From contig JAHREJ010000033.1 in NCBI GenBank assembly GCA_021733645.1, positions 1-49,646 of the forward strand: DNA of 49,646 nucleotides. Reading direction: 5' to 3'. A model generated the notes under the pieces. The model searched no databases, had not been told where the DNA came from, and worked only from the letters and a program-made list of their open reading frames with translations. Made by a program: the position numbers and the translations under genes. This document shows, piece after piece, positions 33,781-41,779 of the stretch. Each line of letters opens with the position of its first letter. Position 1 is the stretch's first letter. This stretch comes from Bacillus subtilis subsp. subtilis. Its GTDB lineage: Bacteria; Pseudomonadota; Gammaproteobacteria; Xanthomonadales; Xanthomonadaceae.

Positions 33781-35688
33781 ATGTCCTATCTCGTCCTTGC
33801 CCGCAAGTGGCGTCCGAAGCGTTTTGCCGAGCTGGTGGGCCAGGAACACGTGGTCCGTGCGCTCAGCAATGCGCTGGACAGCGGCCGGGTGCACCATGCA
33901 TTCCTGTTTACCGGTACCCGCGGGGTGGGCAAGACCACCATCGCGCGTATCTTCGCCAAGTCGCTGAACTGCGAGCAGGGCACCAGCGCCGACCCGTGCG
34001 GCCAGTGCCCGGCCTGCCTGGACATCGATTCTGGCCGTTACATCGACCTGCTCGAAATCGATGCCGCGTCCAATACCGGCGTGGACGATGTGCGCGAGGT
34101 GATCGAGAACGCCCAGTACATGCCCTCGCGTGGCAAGTACAAGGTCTACCTGATCGACGAAGTGCACATGCTGTCCAAGGCGGCGTTCAATGCGCTGCTG
34201 AAAACCCTGGAAGAGCCGCCGGAGCATGTGAAGTTCCTGCTGGCCACCACCGACCCGCAGAAGCTGCCGGTGACGGTGCTGTCGCGCTGCCTGCAGTTCA
34301 ACCTGAAGCGGCTGGACGAAGACCAGATCCAGGGCCAGATGACCCGGATCCTGGCGGCCGAGGAAATCGAATCGGACCCGACCGCGATCGTGCAGCTGGC
34401 CAAGGCGGCCGACGGCAGCCTGCGTGACGGCCTGTCGCTGCTGGACCAGGCCATCGCCTATGCCGGCGGCGCGCTGCGTGAAGACGTGGTGCGCACCATG
34501 CTGGGGACCGTGGATCGCACCCAGGTGGCGGCCATGCTGGAGGCCTTGGCCGACGGTGATGGTGTTCGCCTGTTGCAGGTGGTAGCCGCACTGGCCGAGT
34601 TCTCGCCAGATTGGAGCGGGGTGCTGGAAGCGCTGGCCGAGGCGCTGCACCGCATCCAGGTGCAGCAGCTGGTGCCGGGTGCGCCGGCCGACGGCGAGGG
34701 CATCGATGCGGGTGCCTTCGCCCAGCGTCTGCGCCCGGAAGTGGTGCAGCTCTGGTACCAGATGGCGCTCAGTGGCCGTCGCGACCTGTACCTGGCGCCC
34801 AGCCCGCGCGCGGGCTTTGAAATGGCCGTACTGCGCATGCTGGCCTTCCGTCCGGCCGCCGCCGTGCCGCCGGTCCCGCGCGATCCGGGGACCGGCACCG
34901 ACGTGGCCCCTGCCACCGGCGGCAGTACGCGGGGCAGTGGCATCGCAGCGGCCCCTGCGACGGCGGCGCCCCCGGCCGCCGCCGTTGCCACGCCGGCCCC
35001 GGCGGTTGACCCGGTGCCGCCCACGCCCACGCCGGCGCCGCGTGCCGAGCCGGTACCGGCCGACGATCCGCCACCGTGGCACCCGGCCGGCGCCGCCGAC
35101 CGTGACGAGGCGTTGGCCGCGGAAATGGCCAGCCCCGATGCGGCCACGGTGGCCCCGTGGGACGCGCCGGCGGAACGCCCGTCGCCCGCAGCGACAGCCC
35201 CGGTCACGGCCGCGGTAGCGCCGTCACGCCCGCAGGGCATCGCCATCGCGCCGTCCGCGCCGCTGGCGCAGGCCGCTGCCACCGGCACGCCGATCACCCT
35301 GGCCTCGCCCGAAGCCTGGCTGGAACTGGTCACCCAGAGCCAGCTCAGTGGCCCGTCGCGGCAGCTGGCCGCCAACGCGGCGTTCATCGGTTTTCAACAG
35401 GGCATCTTGAAACTGGCCGTATCGCCCGGATTTGAGTACCTGTGTTCGGATCGTTCGCTGGCAGCCCTGACCGATGCGCTGTCCGGGCCGCTGGGGCAGA
35501 CCCCGCGGATCGTGATCGAACATGGCAACGCCCAGGCCGAAACGCTGCACCAGCGTTCGGACCGCCAGCGAAGCGAGCGGCAACAGGCGGCCGAAGCTGC
35601 CTTCATGGCCGACCCGGCGGTGCAGCTGCTGATGCAGCAGCACGGCGCGCGGGTCGTGACCGATTCCATCCGTCCTTTTGATGAGTAA
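33781..35688 (+). CDS. dnaX: DNA polymerase III subunits gamma and tau
   Basis: DnaX is the clamp-loader ATPase that links polymerases and helicase at the fork. The 635-residue product has Walker A GTRGVGKT at 45-52, a zinc module (Cys64, Cys73, Cys76, Cys79), Walker B VYLIDEVHML, the SRC motif (LSRCLQF), a long Pro/Ala-rich linker from about 355 to 500, and a C-terminal tau domain (TPITLASPEAWLELV onward). No A-rich heptamer like the E. coli frameshift site is seen, so a short gamma form may not be made by that route. ybaB follows after 6 nt. Confidence 0.95.
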   Translation: MSYLVLARKWRPKRFAELVGQEHVVRALSNALDSGRVHHAFLFTGTRGVGKTTIARIFAKSLNCEQGTSADPCGQCPACLDIDSGRYIDLLEIDAASNTGVDDVREVIENAQYMPSRGKYKVYLIDEVHMLSKAAFNALLKTLEEPPEHVKFLLATTDPQKLPVTVLSRCLQFNLKRLDEDQIQGQMTRILAAEEIESDPTAIVQLAKAADGSLRDGLSLLDQAIAYAGGALREDVVRTMLGTVDRTQVAAMLEALADGDGVRLLQVVAALAEFSPDWSGVLEALAEALHRIQVQQLVPGAPADGEGIDAGAFAQRLRPEVVQLWYQMALSGRRDLYLAPSPRAGFEMAVLRMLAFRPAAAVPPVPRDPGTGTDVAPATGGSTRGSGIAAAPATAAPPAAAVATPAPAVDPVPPTPTPAPRAEPVPADDPPPWHPAGAADRDEALAAEMASPDAATVAPWDAPAERPSPAATAPVTAAVAPSRPQGIAIAPSAPLAQAAATGTPITLASPEAWLELVTQSQLSGPSRQLAANAAFIGFQQGILKLAVSPGFEYLCSDRSLAALTDALSGPLGQTPRIVIEHGNAQAETLHQRSDRQRSERQQAAEAAFMADPAVQLLMQQHGARVVTDSIRPFDE

Positions 35689-35694
35689 AGAAAC

Positions 35695-36015
35695 ATGCGC
35701 GGCAACATCGCCCAACTGATGCAGCAGGCCCAGAAGATGCAGGAAAACCTGCAGAAGGCCCAGGAAGATCTCGCCAAGCTGGAAGTCACCGGCAGCGCCG
35801 GCGGCGGCATGGTCAGCGTGACCCTGACCGGCACCAAGGAGTGCCGCAAGGTACGCATCGATCCGTCGATCCTGGGCGATGCGGAAATGACCGAAGACCT
35901 GGTGGCGGCCGCGTTCAACGACGCGTCCAACAAGATCGATGCCGAGTCGAAGAACCGCATGGGGTCGGCCACGGCCGGCATGCAGCTGCCGCCGGGCATG
36001 AAACTGCCGTTCTGA
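35695..36015 (+). CDS. ybaB: YbaB/EbfC nucleoid-associated protein
   Basis: The 106-residue product is a small DNA-binding protein that forms tweezer-like dimers. It opens with a long helix ([30 protein letters not shown]), then the [23 protein letters not shown] sheet and a helix, and ends in a Met/Pro-rich tail ([12 protein letters not shown]). It lies 6 nt after dnaX, with recR 96 nt further on. The dnaX-ybaB-recR order is conserved across proteobacteria. Confidence 0.95.
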   Translation: MRGNIAQLMQQAQKMQENLQKAQEDLAKLEVTGSAGGGMVSVTLTGTKECRKVRIDPSILGDAEMTEDLVAAAFNDASNKIDAESKNRMGSATAGMQLPPGMKLPF

Positions 36016-36111
36016 ACCGGCACGCGCCGGGCCTGCCCGGTGCCGTACGGGTGACCGCGCCGCGAAGCCTTGCCGGCTTCGCGCGCTTGTTTTTGAGATG
36101 AGCACATCGCC

Positions 36112-36711
36112 ATGAGCCTGCCCCTGCTCGAACAATTGATCGAGGCCTTCCGTGTGCTGCCGGGCGTGGGACAGAAAACCGCCCAGCGCATGGCCTACCA
36201 CGTGCTTGAACGCGAGCGCGAGGGCGGCCAGAAGCTGGCCGAGGTGCTGGCCAAGGCCATCGAACGCATCGGCCATTGCGCGCAGTGCCGCGATTTCAGC
36301 GAGACCGAGATCTGCGCAGTGTGTGCCAATGGCAGCCGCGAACGCCAGCAGCTGTGTGCGGTGGAATCGCCGGCCGACCGGCTGGCCATCGAGCATGCCA
36401 CCGGCTTCCGCGGCGTGTACTTCGTGCTGCAGGGGCGGCTGTCGCCGTTGGACGGGGTGGGCCCGCGCGAGCTTGGCCTGGACCAGCTCGACGCACGCCT
36501 GAAGCAGGGGGAAGTGCAGGAGTTGATCATCGCCACCAGCGCCACCGTGGAAGGCGAAGCCACGGCGCATTACCTGGCGCAGCTGGCACGTGCGCACAAG
36601 GTGCGTCCAAGCCGGTTGGCGCAGGGCCTGCCGCTGGGCGGCGAACTGGAATACGTGGACCGCGGCACCTTGTCGCACGCGTTCGGCACCCGCACCGACA
36701 TCCAGGAATGA
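36112..36711 (+). CDS. recR: RecR, recombination mediator
   Basis: RecR works with RecO and RecF to load RecA on gapped DNA. The 199-residue product has the N-terminal helix-hairpin-helix (LPGVGQKTAQRMAYHVL), a four-cysteine zinc finger (Cys56, Cys59, Cys68, Cys71), a Toprim domain (CAVESPADRLAIE to IIATSATVEGEATAHYL) and the C-terminal strand motif (LPLGGELEYVDRGTLSHAF). Third gene of the dnaX operon. Confidence 0.97.
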   Translation: MSLPLLEQLIEAFRVLPGVGQKTAQRMAYHVLEREREGGQKLAEVLAKAIERIGHCAQCRDFSETEICAVCANGSRERQQLCAVESPADRLAIEHATGFRGVYFVLQGRLSPLDGVGPRELGLDQLDARLKQGEVQELIIATSATVEGEATAHYLAQLARAHKVRPSRLAQGLPLGGELEYVDRGTLSHAFGTRTDIQE

Positions 36712-36739
36712 CCCCGCGCAACCGCGCGGCACCGACACC

Positions 36740-36762
36740 GTAGCGCCAACCGTTGGTCGGCT
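36740..36762 (+). repeat. GTAG-type REP palindrome (SMAG-like)
   Basis: The tetranucleotide GTAG (36740-36743) is followed by an imperfect stem GCCAACC-GTT-GGTCGGC with one mismatch. This matches the short palindromes dispersed by the hundred in Stenotrophomonas maltophilia. It lies between recR and the HIT gene. Confidence 0.75.
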
Positions 36763-36842
36763 GGGCGCGCATCGCGCGGCAACGATCGAAACCGGATGCG
36801 CATCCGCGCTACTCTCCGAGGCCCTGTTCCAAGAGGTGCCCC

Positions 36843-37202
36843 ATGAGCCAAGACACCCTGTTCGGCAAGATCATCCGCCGCGAAATCCCGGCCACCATCG
36901 TCTACGAAGACGAGGAGGTGCTGGCCTTCAAGGACATCGCCCCGCAGGCGCCGGTGCACGTGTTGTTCATTCCGAAGAACGAGGCCATCCCGACCCTGGA
37001 TGACGTGCAGCCCTCCCAGGCGCACCTGATCGGCAAACTGGCACTGGCCGCCGCCGCGTACGCGCGCCGCGAAGGCTTCGCGCAGGACGGCTACCGCATC
37101 GTCATGAACTGTCGCGAGCATGCCGGGCAGACCGTGTTCCACATCCACCTGCACCTGCTGGCCGGCGCGCCGCTGGGCCACTTCGGTACGCCGAACGGAT
37201 GA
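36843..37202 (+). CDS. hinT: HIT-family purine nucleoside phosphoramidase (HinT-like)
   Basis: The 119-residue product is a histidine-triad protein that hydrolyses adenosine phosphoramidates and related adenylated compounds. The signature His100-x-His102-x-His104 (VFHIHLHLLAG) is intact, and the N-terminus (DTLFGKIIRREIPATIVYEDEEVLAF) is typical. It begins after a REP palindrome; AGAGG lies 8 nt before the ATG. Confidence 0.93.
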   Translation: MSQDTLFGKIIRREIPATIVYEDEEVLAFKDIAPQAPVHVLFIPKNEAIPTLDDVQPSQAHLIGKLALAAAAYARREGFAQDGYRIVMNCREHAGQTVFHIHLHLLAGAPLGHFGTPNG

Positions 37203-37288
37203 ATCGGCCAAGGGCCAGGCGACGGGAGCCGGGTGCCGCGCGGCGCCGTATCGGATCGCAGCCTGGCCCGACCGCACGAGCAAAAAGA

Positions 37289-37314
37289 AGCCGCCCGTGG
37301 GCGGCTCTTTTTTT
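37289..37314. terminator. Terminator after the HIT gene
   Basis: AGCCGCCC pairs with GGGCGGCT, followed by CTTTTTTT; on the other strand AAAAAG precedes the stem, so it may stop transcripts from both converging sides (hinT and slp). Confidence 0.85.
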
Positions 37315-37320
37315 CAAGGC

Positions 37321-37345
37321 GTACCGACCGACGCTCGGTATCTAC
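37321..37345 (-). repeat. GTAG-type REP palindrome on the minus strand
   Basis: Read on the minus strand: GTAG, then ATACCGAGC-GTC-GGTCGGTA. The arms TACCGA and TCGGTA pair fully. It ends 1 nt past the slp stop codon. Confidence 0.6.
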
Positions 37346-37346
37346 C

Positions 37347-37871
37347 TCACCACCAGCCCCAGCCGCGGTAACCCCAGCCCGGGCCCCAGCCCGGACCCCA
37401 CGGCCCGTAAGGATAGGCCGGCACCACATCCACCTGGCGCTGTTCCGGCCACAGGTAGATGACATCGGCGTCCAGCTTGGGCAGGCGGTAGTCGTACTCG
37501 CCAATGCGGGTGTTCTCGTAACCGGCGATCTTGCCGATGAAGGTGACATCGCGGCCCGGCTCGAACACGGCCGGGTCGTAGAAGCCGGCGCGGCAGGCAA
37601 CGAAACGGCCGTCGCTGGCGTCGGCCGAGGTGGTGCTCGGGCGGCCGCTGCCATTGAGCGGGCGCGAGATCATCTGGAAGCAGGTCTGGCCCTGCGCCGG
37701 ATTGGTCTCGATGATGCGGCCGCCCCAGCGCACGGGCGTGCCCACCTGCTGGGTAGGCACCGCATCGCGCGGGCTGACCATGCTGAACTGGCCTTGCAGT
37801 GGCTTGGGCGCGGTGGCGCAGGCGGCCAGCGCCAGCGAAGCGGCGAGGGGAAGCAGAATCTGGATCTTCAT
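37347..37871 (-). CDS. slp: Slp-family outer-membrane lipoprotein
   Basis: The 174-residue product has a lipoprotein signal with lipobox LALAAC (lipid Cys at 18) and the Slp fold: PVRWGGRIIETNP, TCFQMISRPLN, GRDVTFIGKIAGYENTRIGEYDYRLPKLDADVIYLWP (split over about 100-140). The C-terminus is an unusual Gly/Pro/Trp/Tyr-rich tail (YPYGPWGPGWGPGWGYRGW). Slp proteins are linked to starvation and acid stress in E. coli; the role here is not known. Its ATG overlaps the TgpA stop by four bases, and GGAG precedes it. Confidence 0.9.
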   Translation of the reverse strand: MKIQILLPLAASLALAACATAPKPLQGQFSMVSPRDAVPTQQVGTPVRWGGRIIETNPAQGQTCFQMISRPLNGSGRPSTTSADASDGRFVACRAGFYDPAVFEPGRDVTFIGKIAGYENTRIGEYDYRLPKLDADVIYLWPEQRQVDVVPAYPYGPWGPGWGPGWGYRGWGWW

Positions 37872-39817
37872 GGGGATGCTCCGGAGGACGGGCGATGCCT
37901 GCGCAGGTCGCGCAATAATGAAGTGAGGTCGACGCCAGCGCCAGCGTAGCGCGCGAGAACGAAACGGCTGCTGAGTGACAGCAGTGCCGGGTCGGGGCGC
38001 TGCTGGTGTACGCGGGTGGCCCACCGGCCGGCGGGTTCGGCACTGTCGCGGGCCAGGCCAAGCCTTGCGTAGCGCCGTCCCAACCGGTGCCAGGCACGCA
38101 GCAGCGGGTCGCGCTCGCGTTCGCCACGGGCCAGCAGCCACCCCATCCAGCCTAGCGTGGCCAGCGCGAAGACCGCGAAAACGGCGATCAGCTGGGTTGG
38201 TTCCAGTTTGTCGATGCCTAGCGGACGGAGCATGCGCTGCTGGCGGTCGGCGTCGAAGGACAGCACCAGGTCGTTCCAGCCCCGCCGCAGCCAGTCGCTG
38301 GCCTGGCCCAGCTGCAGCCACCGGCTCTGCAGGGTGGCCCCGCTGTTGCCCTGCAGACGGTCTTCCAGGGTGTCATAGACGCGCTCGGGGGCAACCGCGG
38401 CGGTCGGGTCCACGCGTACCCAGCCGCGCTCGGGCAGCCACACTTCGGTCCATGCGTGGGCGTCCATGCGGCGCACGACCCAGTAGTCGCCGTAGGGATT
38501 GCGCACGCCGCCGGCAAAGCCGGTCACCACCCGCGCCGGGATCCCGGCATTGCGCATCAGCACCACGAATGCCGAACTGAAGTGCTCGCAGAAGCCGACC
38601 TGCTGGTCGAACAGGAACTCGTCCACGCCATCGCGGCCGGGCAGTGGGGTGGTCAGGCTGTAGGCGAAGCGGGCGCGGATCCAGTCCAGTGCCCGCGCCA
38701 CGATCAGCGCGTCGTTGTTGCCCGCTTCAGCGCGCCACTGCCGTGCCAGTGTGGCCGTGCGCGGGTTGAAGCCCTGCGGCAACTGCAGCGCCTGCTGGCG
38801 TTCGAAGGGTTGCAGTGCGTCGCGATAGCGGCTGGCCGGCGCCGACTGCAGGCGCCAGCGGGTCAGCGCGCTCAGGGGCGCGCGGCTGCGCAGGCTGTGG
38901 TCGGCATCCAGCTCGCTGCCCGGCGGTGCCTGCAGTGGCAGGTCCAGCGCCACCAGCTGGCGACGGTCGGTGGGCTCGTAGTCGATCTGGTAATCCCAGC
39001 GCAGCGCGGCAGGGGTGACCGCGGCGGGCGGGCGCTGTCGGGCATGGCGTTCCTGGGTCCAGGCGCGGCCGTCGAAGCGGGTCATCACCGGGCCGCGCCA
39101 GTAGCGCTGGTCCGGCGCGGGTACCGCGCCGAAGAACTGCACGCGCAGGGCCGGCGTGTCGTCGGCCATCAGGTCCAGCCACTGGCCGGGCTCCATCCGG
39201 TCGGACAGGCCCGGCTTGCCCACCGCACGGTCCGGGATGCCCCACAGCGGCTCGCTCAGGCGCGGAAACAGCCAGAAACCGGCCAGCGCCAACGGCAGGC
39301 CCAGCGCGACCAGGCGGCCGACGCCGCGCAGTTGGCCGCCCAGGCGCGGGGTGGGCGCCTGGCCTTCGGCGTGGGCCAGCCGCTGCAAAGCGAGCAGTGC
39401 GGTGAGCGCGGCCAGCATCGCCAGGCCCATGGTCAGCGGCCCCTGGTCGAGCAGGAACGCGGCGAACGGAGCGAACAGGGCGAACCCGAGCAGGCTGCGC
39501 GCGTCGCGCAGGCTGCGCAGTTCGCTGGATTTGAGCGCCAGCATCGCCGCCAGCAGCGCGCAGCCGGTGTCACGGCCGGGGCGGGCGCCCATCTGCCAGT
39601 AGATGGCCGCCAGCATGCCCAGCACCAGCAGCAGGCGCAGGGCGGCCGGCAGTACGCGCTGGCGCGCCGCCAGCGCGGTGACCGCGGCCACCAGCGCGAT
39701 GATCGCGGCCAGCAGGCCGGGCAGCTGCAGCAGCAGTGGCACCAGGCCAAGCGCGGCACTGGCCAGGGTCCAGCCGTGGGCGCTGCGGCGCAGGGCAGGG
39801 GAGGTGGGTTCAGCCAT
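37868..39817 (-). CDS. tgpA: TgpA-like transglutaminase-fold membrane protein
   Basis: The 649-residue product has about six N-terminal membrane helices (DUF3488 region, 1-190), a periplasmic transglutaminase-like domain with the triad Cys410 (VGFCEHFSSAF), His454 (DAHAWTEVW) and Asp470 (RVDPTA), one more membrane helix at about 555-575, and a cytoplasmic C-terminal segment. Pseudomonas TgpA, the best-known relative, is needed for viability; its substrate is unknown. It overlaps the DUF58 gene by 8 nt and slp by 4, so the four genes moxR-DUF58-tgpA-slp are translationally coupled. Confidence 0.9.
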   Translation of the reverse strand: MAEPTSPALRRSAHGWTLASAALGLVPLLLQLPGLLAAIIALVAAVTALAARQRVLPAALRLLLVLGMLAAIYWQMGARPGRDTGCALLAAMLALKSSELRSLRDARSLLGFALFAPFAAFLLDQGPLTMGLAMLAALTALLALQRLAHAEGQAPTPRLGGQLRGVGRLVALGLPLALAGFWLFPRLSEPLWGIPDRAVGKPGLSDRMEPGQWLDLMADDTPALRVQFFGAVPAPDQRYWRGPVMTRFDGRAWTQERHARQRPPAAVTPAALRWDYQIDYEPTDRRQLVALDLPLQAPPGSELDADHSLRSRAPLSALTRWRLQSAPASRYRDALQPFERQQALQLPQGFNPRTATLARQWRAEAGNNDALIVARALDWIRARFAYSLTTPLPGRDGVDEFLFDQQVGFCEHFSSAFVVLMRNAGIPARVVTGFAGGVRNPYGDYWVVRRMDAHAWTEVWLPERGWVRVDPTAAVAPERVYDTLEDRLQGNSGATLQSRWLQLGQASDWLRRGWNDLVLSFDADRQQRMLRPLGIDKLEPTQLIAVFAVFALATLGWMGWLLARGERERDPLLRAWHRLGRRYARLGLARDSAEPAGRWATRVHQQRPDPALLSLSSRFVLARYAGAGVDLTSLLRDLRRHRPSSGASP

Positions 39818-40784
39818 GCGGCATCAGCGCCAGGGCGCGTTGGCACAGGTGGTGGTGGGCGCTGCCATTGCCGGGCCCCAGCACCGGCTGCCCGGGCAGT
39901 TGCAGGGTGTAACGGCGGCCATCGCGTTCGGCAAGGTCCACCCAGCGTGCCAGCCGCGCCACGCGGGCTTCGATCGGCAGTGCCGACAATTGCCGCCAGT
40001 CCAGCAGCACGTCCACGCCGACCGGCTGCTCGTATTCGCGCACCAGCAGCGTGTCGCGCCGTGCCGAGTGCTTCCAGGCGATGCTGCGGGGCGGATCGCC
40101 GGCACGATAGGGGCGCAGTTGATGCAGCTCATCGCCACTGGCATGCACGCGGGTGTGAAGCGGATCGCCACCGCTTTCTGGCAGGGGCGGCGCTTGCCGT
40201 TCGGGTGCGGCATAGACCAGCAAGGGGGCATCGGGCCAGACCCACGACCAGGCCCGCACCAGTCCCAGTGGCTGGGTGGTGGAGATCCGGATGCGCGCCA
40301 GGTCGAGCCAGCCACGCCGCCCGGTCGGCAGCGTGAGATCTACTTCGATCTGGTCGGTGTCGAGCAGGTGGCCCACGCCCGTGGCCTGGTCCAGCGCCAG
40401 TTCCAGCCCGCGGCGCGCACGCGCATCGGGTCGGGACAGGCTGATGCGCAAGCGCATCGGCAGGCCGGCGTGCACCGGCTCGGCCGACACCGCATCGACC
40501 TGCAGGCCCGACAGCTGCAGATGCGCGCTGATGGTGCTGGCGATGGCCACCGTGGCCAGCAGCAGGGCCAGCAGCAGGGCAGGATTGTTGTTGTAGTTCA
40601 GTGCGCCCAGCAGCATCGCGGCCAGCAGCGTGGCCACGAACATGCCGAAGCGGGTGGGCAGCACGTAGATGCGGCGCCGGTCGAGCCGGCGCGGCATTGC
40701 CTCCGGCTGGCGCGGGCGCGTGTAGTGCCGGCCGTTGGCCGGCAACATCACCTGCTTCAAGCGGTCTCCCCAGCCGCGGCGCAT
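39810..40784 (-). CDS. DUF58-domain membrane protein
   Basis: The 324-residue product has two membrane helices near the N-terminus (FGMFVATLLAAMLLGALNY; LLLALLLATVAIASTISA) and a cytoplasmic DUF58 domain whose hallmark is GDELHQLRPYRAGDPPRSIAWKHSARRDTLLVREYE (about 220-260). DUF58 proteins resemble von Willebrand A folds and pair with MoxR ATPases. It starts 1 nt after the moxR stop and overlaps tgpA. The start at 40784 is chosen because the in-frame region upstream lies inside moxR. Confidence 0.88.
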   Translation of the reverse strand: MRRGWGDRLKQVMLPANGRHYTRPRQPEAMPRRLDRRRIYVLPTRFGMFVATLLAAMLLGALNYNNNPALLLALLLATVAIASTISAHLQLSGLQVDAVSAEPVHAGLPMRLRISLSRPDARARRGLELALDQATGVGHLLDTDQIEVDLTLPTGRRGWLDLARIRISTTQPLGLVRAWSWVWPDAPLLVYAAPERQAPPLPESGGDPLHTRVHASGDELHQLRPYRAGDPPRSIAWKHSARRDTLLVREYEQPVGVDVLLDWRQLSALPIEARVARLARWVDLAERDGRRYTLQLPGQPVLGPGNGSAHHHLCQRALALMPHG

Positions 40785-40785
40785 C

Positions 40786-41739
40786 TCAATCCACCGGCAC
40801 GGTCTGGAGGATCGCGCGGGCAAGGGCGGGGCCGGTGCTGGCTTCGGCCTCCGGCACCAGACGGTGCCCGGCCACGGCCACGAACAGGGTCTGCACATCT
40901 TCCGGCACCACGTGCGCGCGGCCGAGCAGCAGCGCGTGCGCCTTGGCCGCACGCAGCAGTGCCAGTCCCGCGCGGGGTGACAGCCCCACGCGTACCCCGG
41001 CGTGCTGGCGGCTGCGGGTGAGCAGTGCCTGCACGTAGTGGATCAAGGCGTCGCTGGCATGCACCTGGCTGGCGGCCTCGCGCAGCGTGCGCACCTGCGC
41101 ATCGTCCAGGCGCGGCGTTGCCTGCGCGATCAGGGCGCGGCGATCGGTGCCACGCAGCAGCTCGCGCTCGGATTCGGCATTGGGGTAGCCCAGTGCCAGC
41201 CGCAGCAGGAAGCGGTCCAGTTGCGAATCGGGCAATGGGAACGTGCCGGACAGGTCCACCGGGTTCTGCGTTGCAATCACGAAGAACGGATCCGGCAGCG
41301 GGTGGGTCACGCCATCCAGGGTGACCTGTTGTTCGGCCATGGCTTCCAGCAGCGCGCTCTGCGTGCGCGGCGGTGCGCGATTGATTTCATCGGCCAGCAG
41401 CACATGGGTGAACACCGGGCCGGGATGGAACTGGAACTGCCGGCTGGCCGCATCGTAAACCGAGACGCCGAGCACATCTGCGGGCAGCAGGTCCGAGGTG
41501 AACTGCACGCGCTGGAAACCCAGGCCAAGGCTGGAAGCCATCGCGTGGGCCAGCGTGGTCTTGCCCAGGCCGGGCAGGTCTTCGATCAACAGGTGGCCGC
41601 CGGACAGCAGCGCGACAAACGCCAATCGCACTTCATGCGCCTTGCCCAGCACCAATCCGTTGACCTGGTCCTGGGCGCTGCGAAGGGCCTGTCGCAGTAC
41701 ATCGGTTAGCATGGCAGGCACGTGGGGCGAATTTTCCAT
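40786..41739 (-). CDS. MoxR-family AAA+ ATPase
   Basis: The 317-residue product is a chaperone-like AAA+ ATPase. Walker A is LPGLGKTT (about 55-62), Walker B FTHVLLADEINRAPPRTQSALLEAM, sensor 1 FFVIATQNP, and the arginine-finger/sensor-2 part lies in LPDSQLDRFLLRL and GLSPRAGLALLRAAKA. MoxR proteins activate or insert metal into partner proteins with VWA folds, here probably the DUF58 protein. It heads the four-gene minus-strand operon and is divergent from the GT39 gene, 40 nt between start codons. Confidence 0.93.
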   Translation of the reverse strand: MENSPHVPAMLTDVLRQALRSAQDQVNGLVLGKAHEVRLAFVALLSGGHLLIEDLPGLGKTTLAHAMASSLGLGFQRVQFTSDLLPADVLGVSVYDAASRQFQFHPGPVFTHVLLADEINRAPPRTQSALLEAMAEQQVTLDGVTHPLPDPFFVIATQNPVDLSGTFPLPDSQLDRFLLRLALGYPNAESERELLRGTDRRALIAQATPRLDDAQVRTLREAASQVHASDALIHYVQALLTRSRQHAGVRVGLSPRAGLALLRAAKAHALLLGRAHVVPEDVQTLFVAVAGHRLVPEAEASTGPALARAILQTVPVD

Positions 41740-41779
41740 GTCCGTCTCGTGTCGATGATTCCTTCGATTCTATAGAGCA

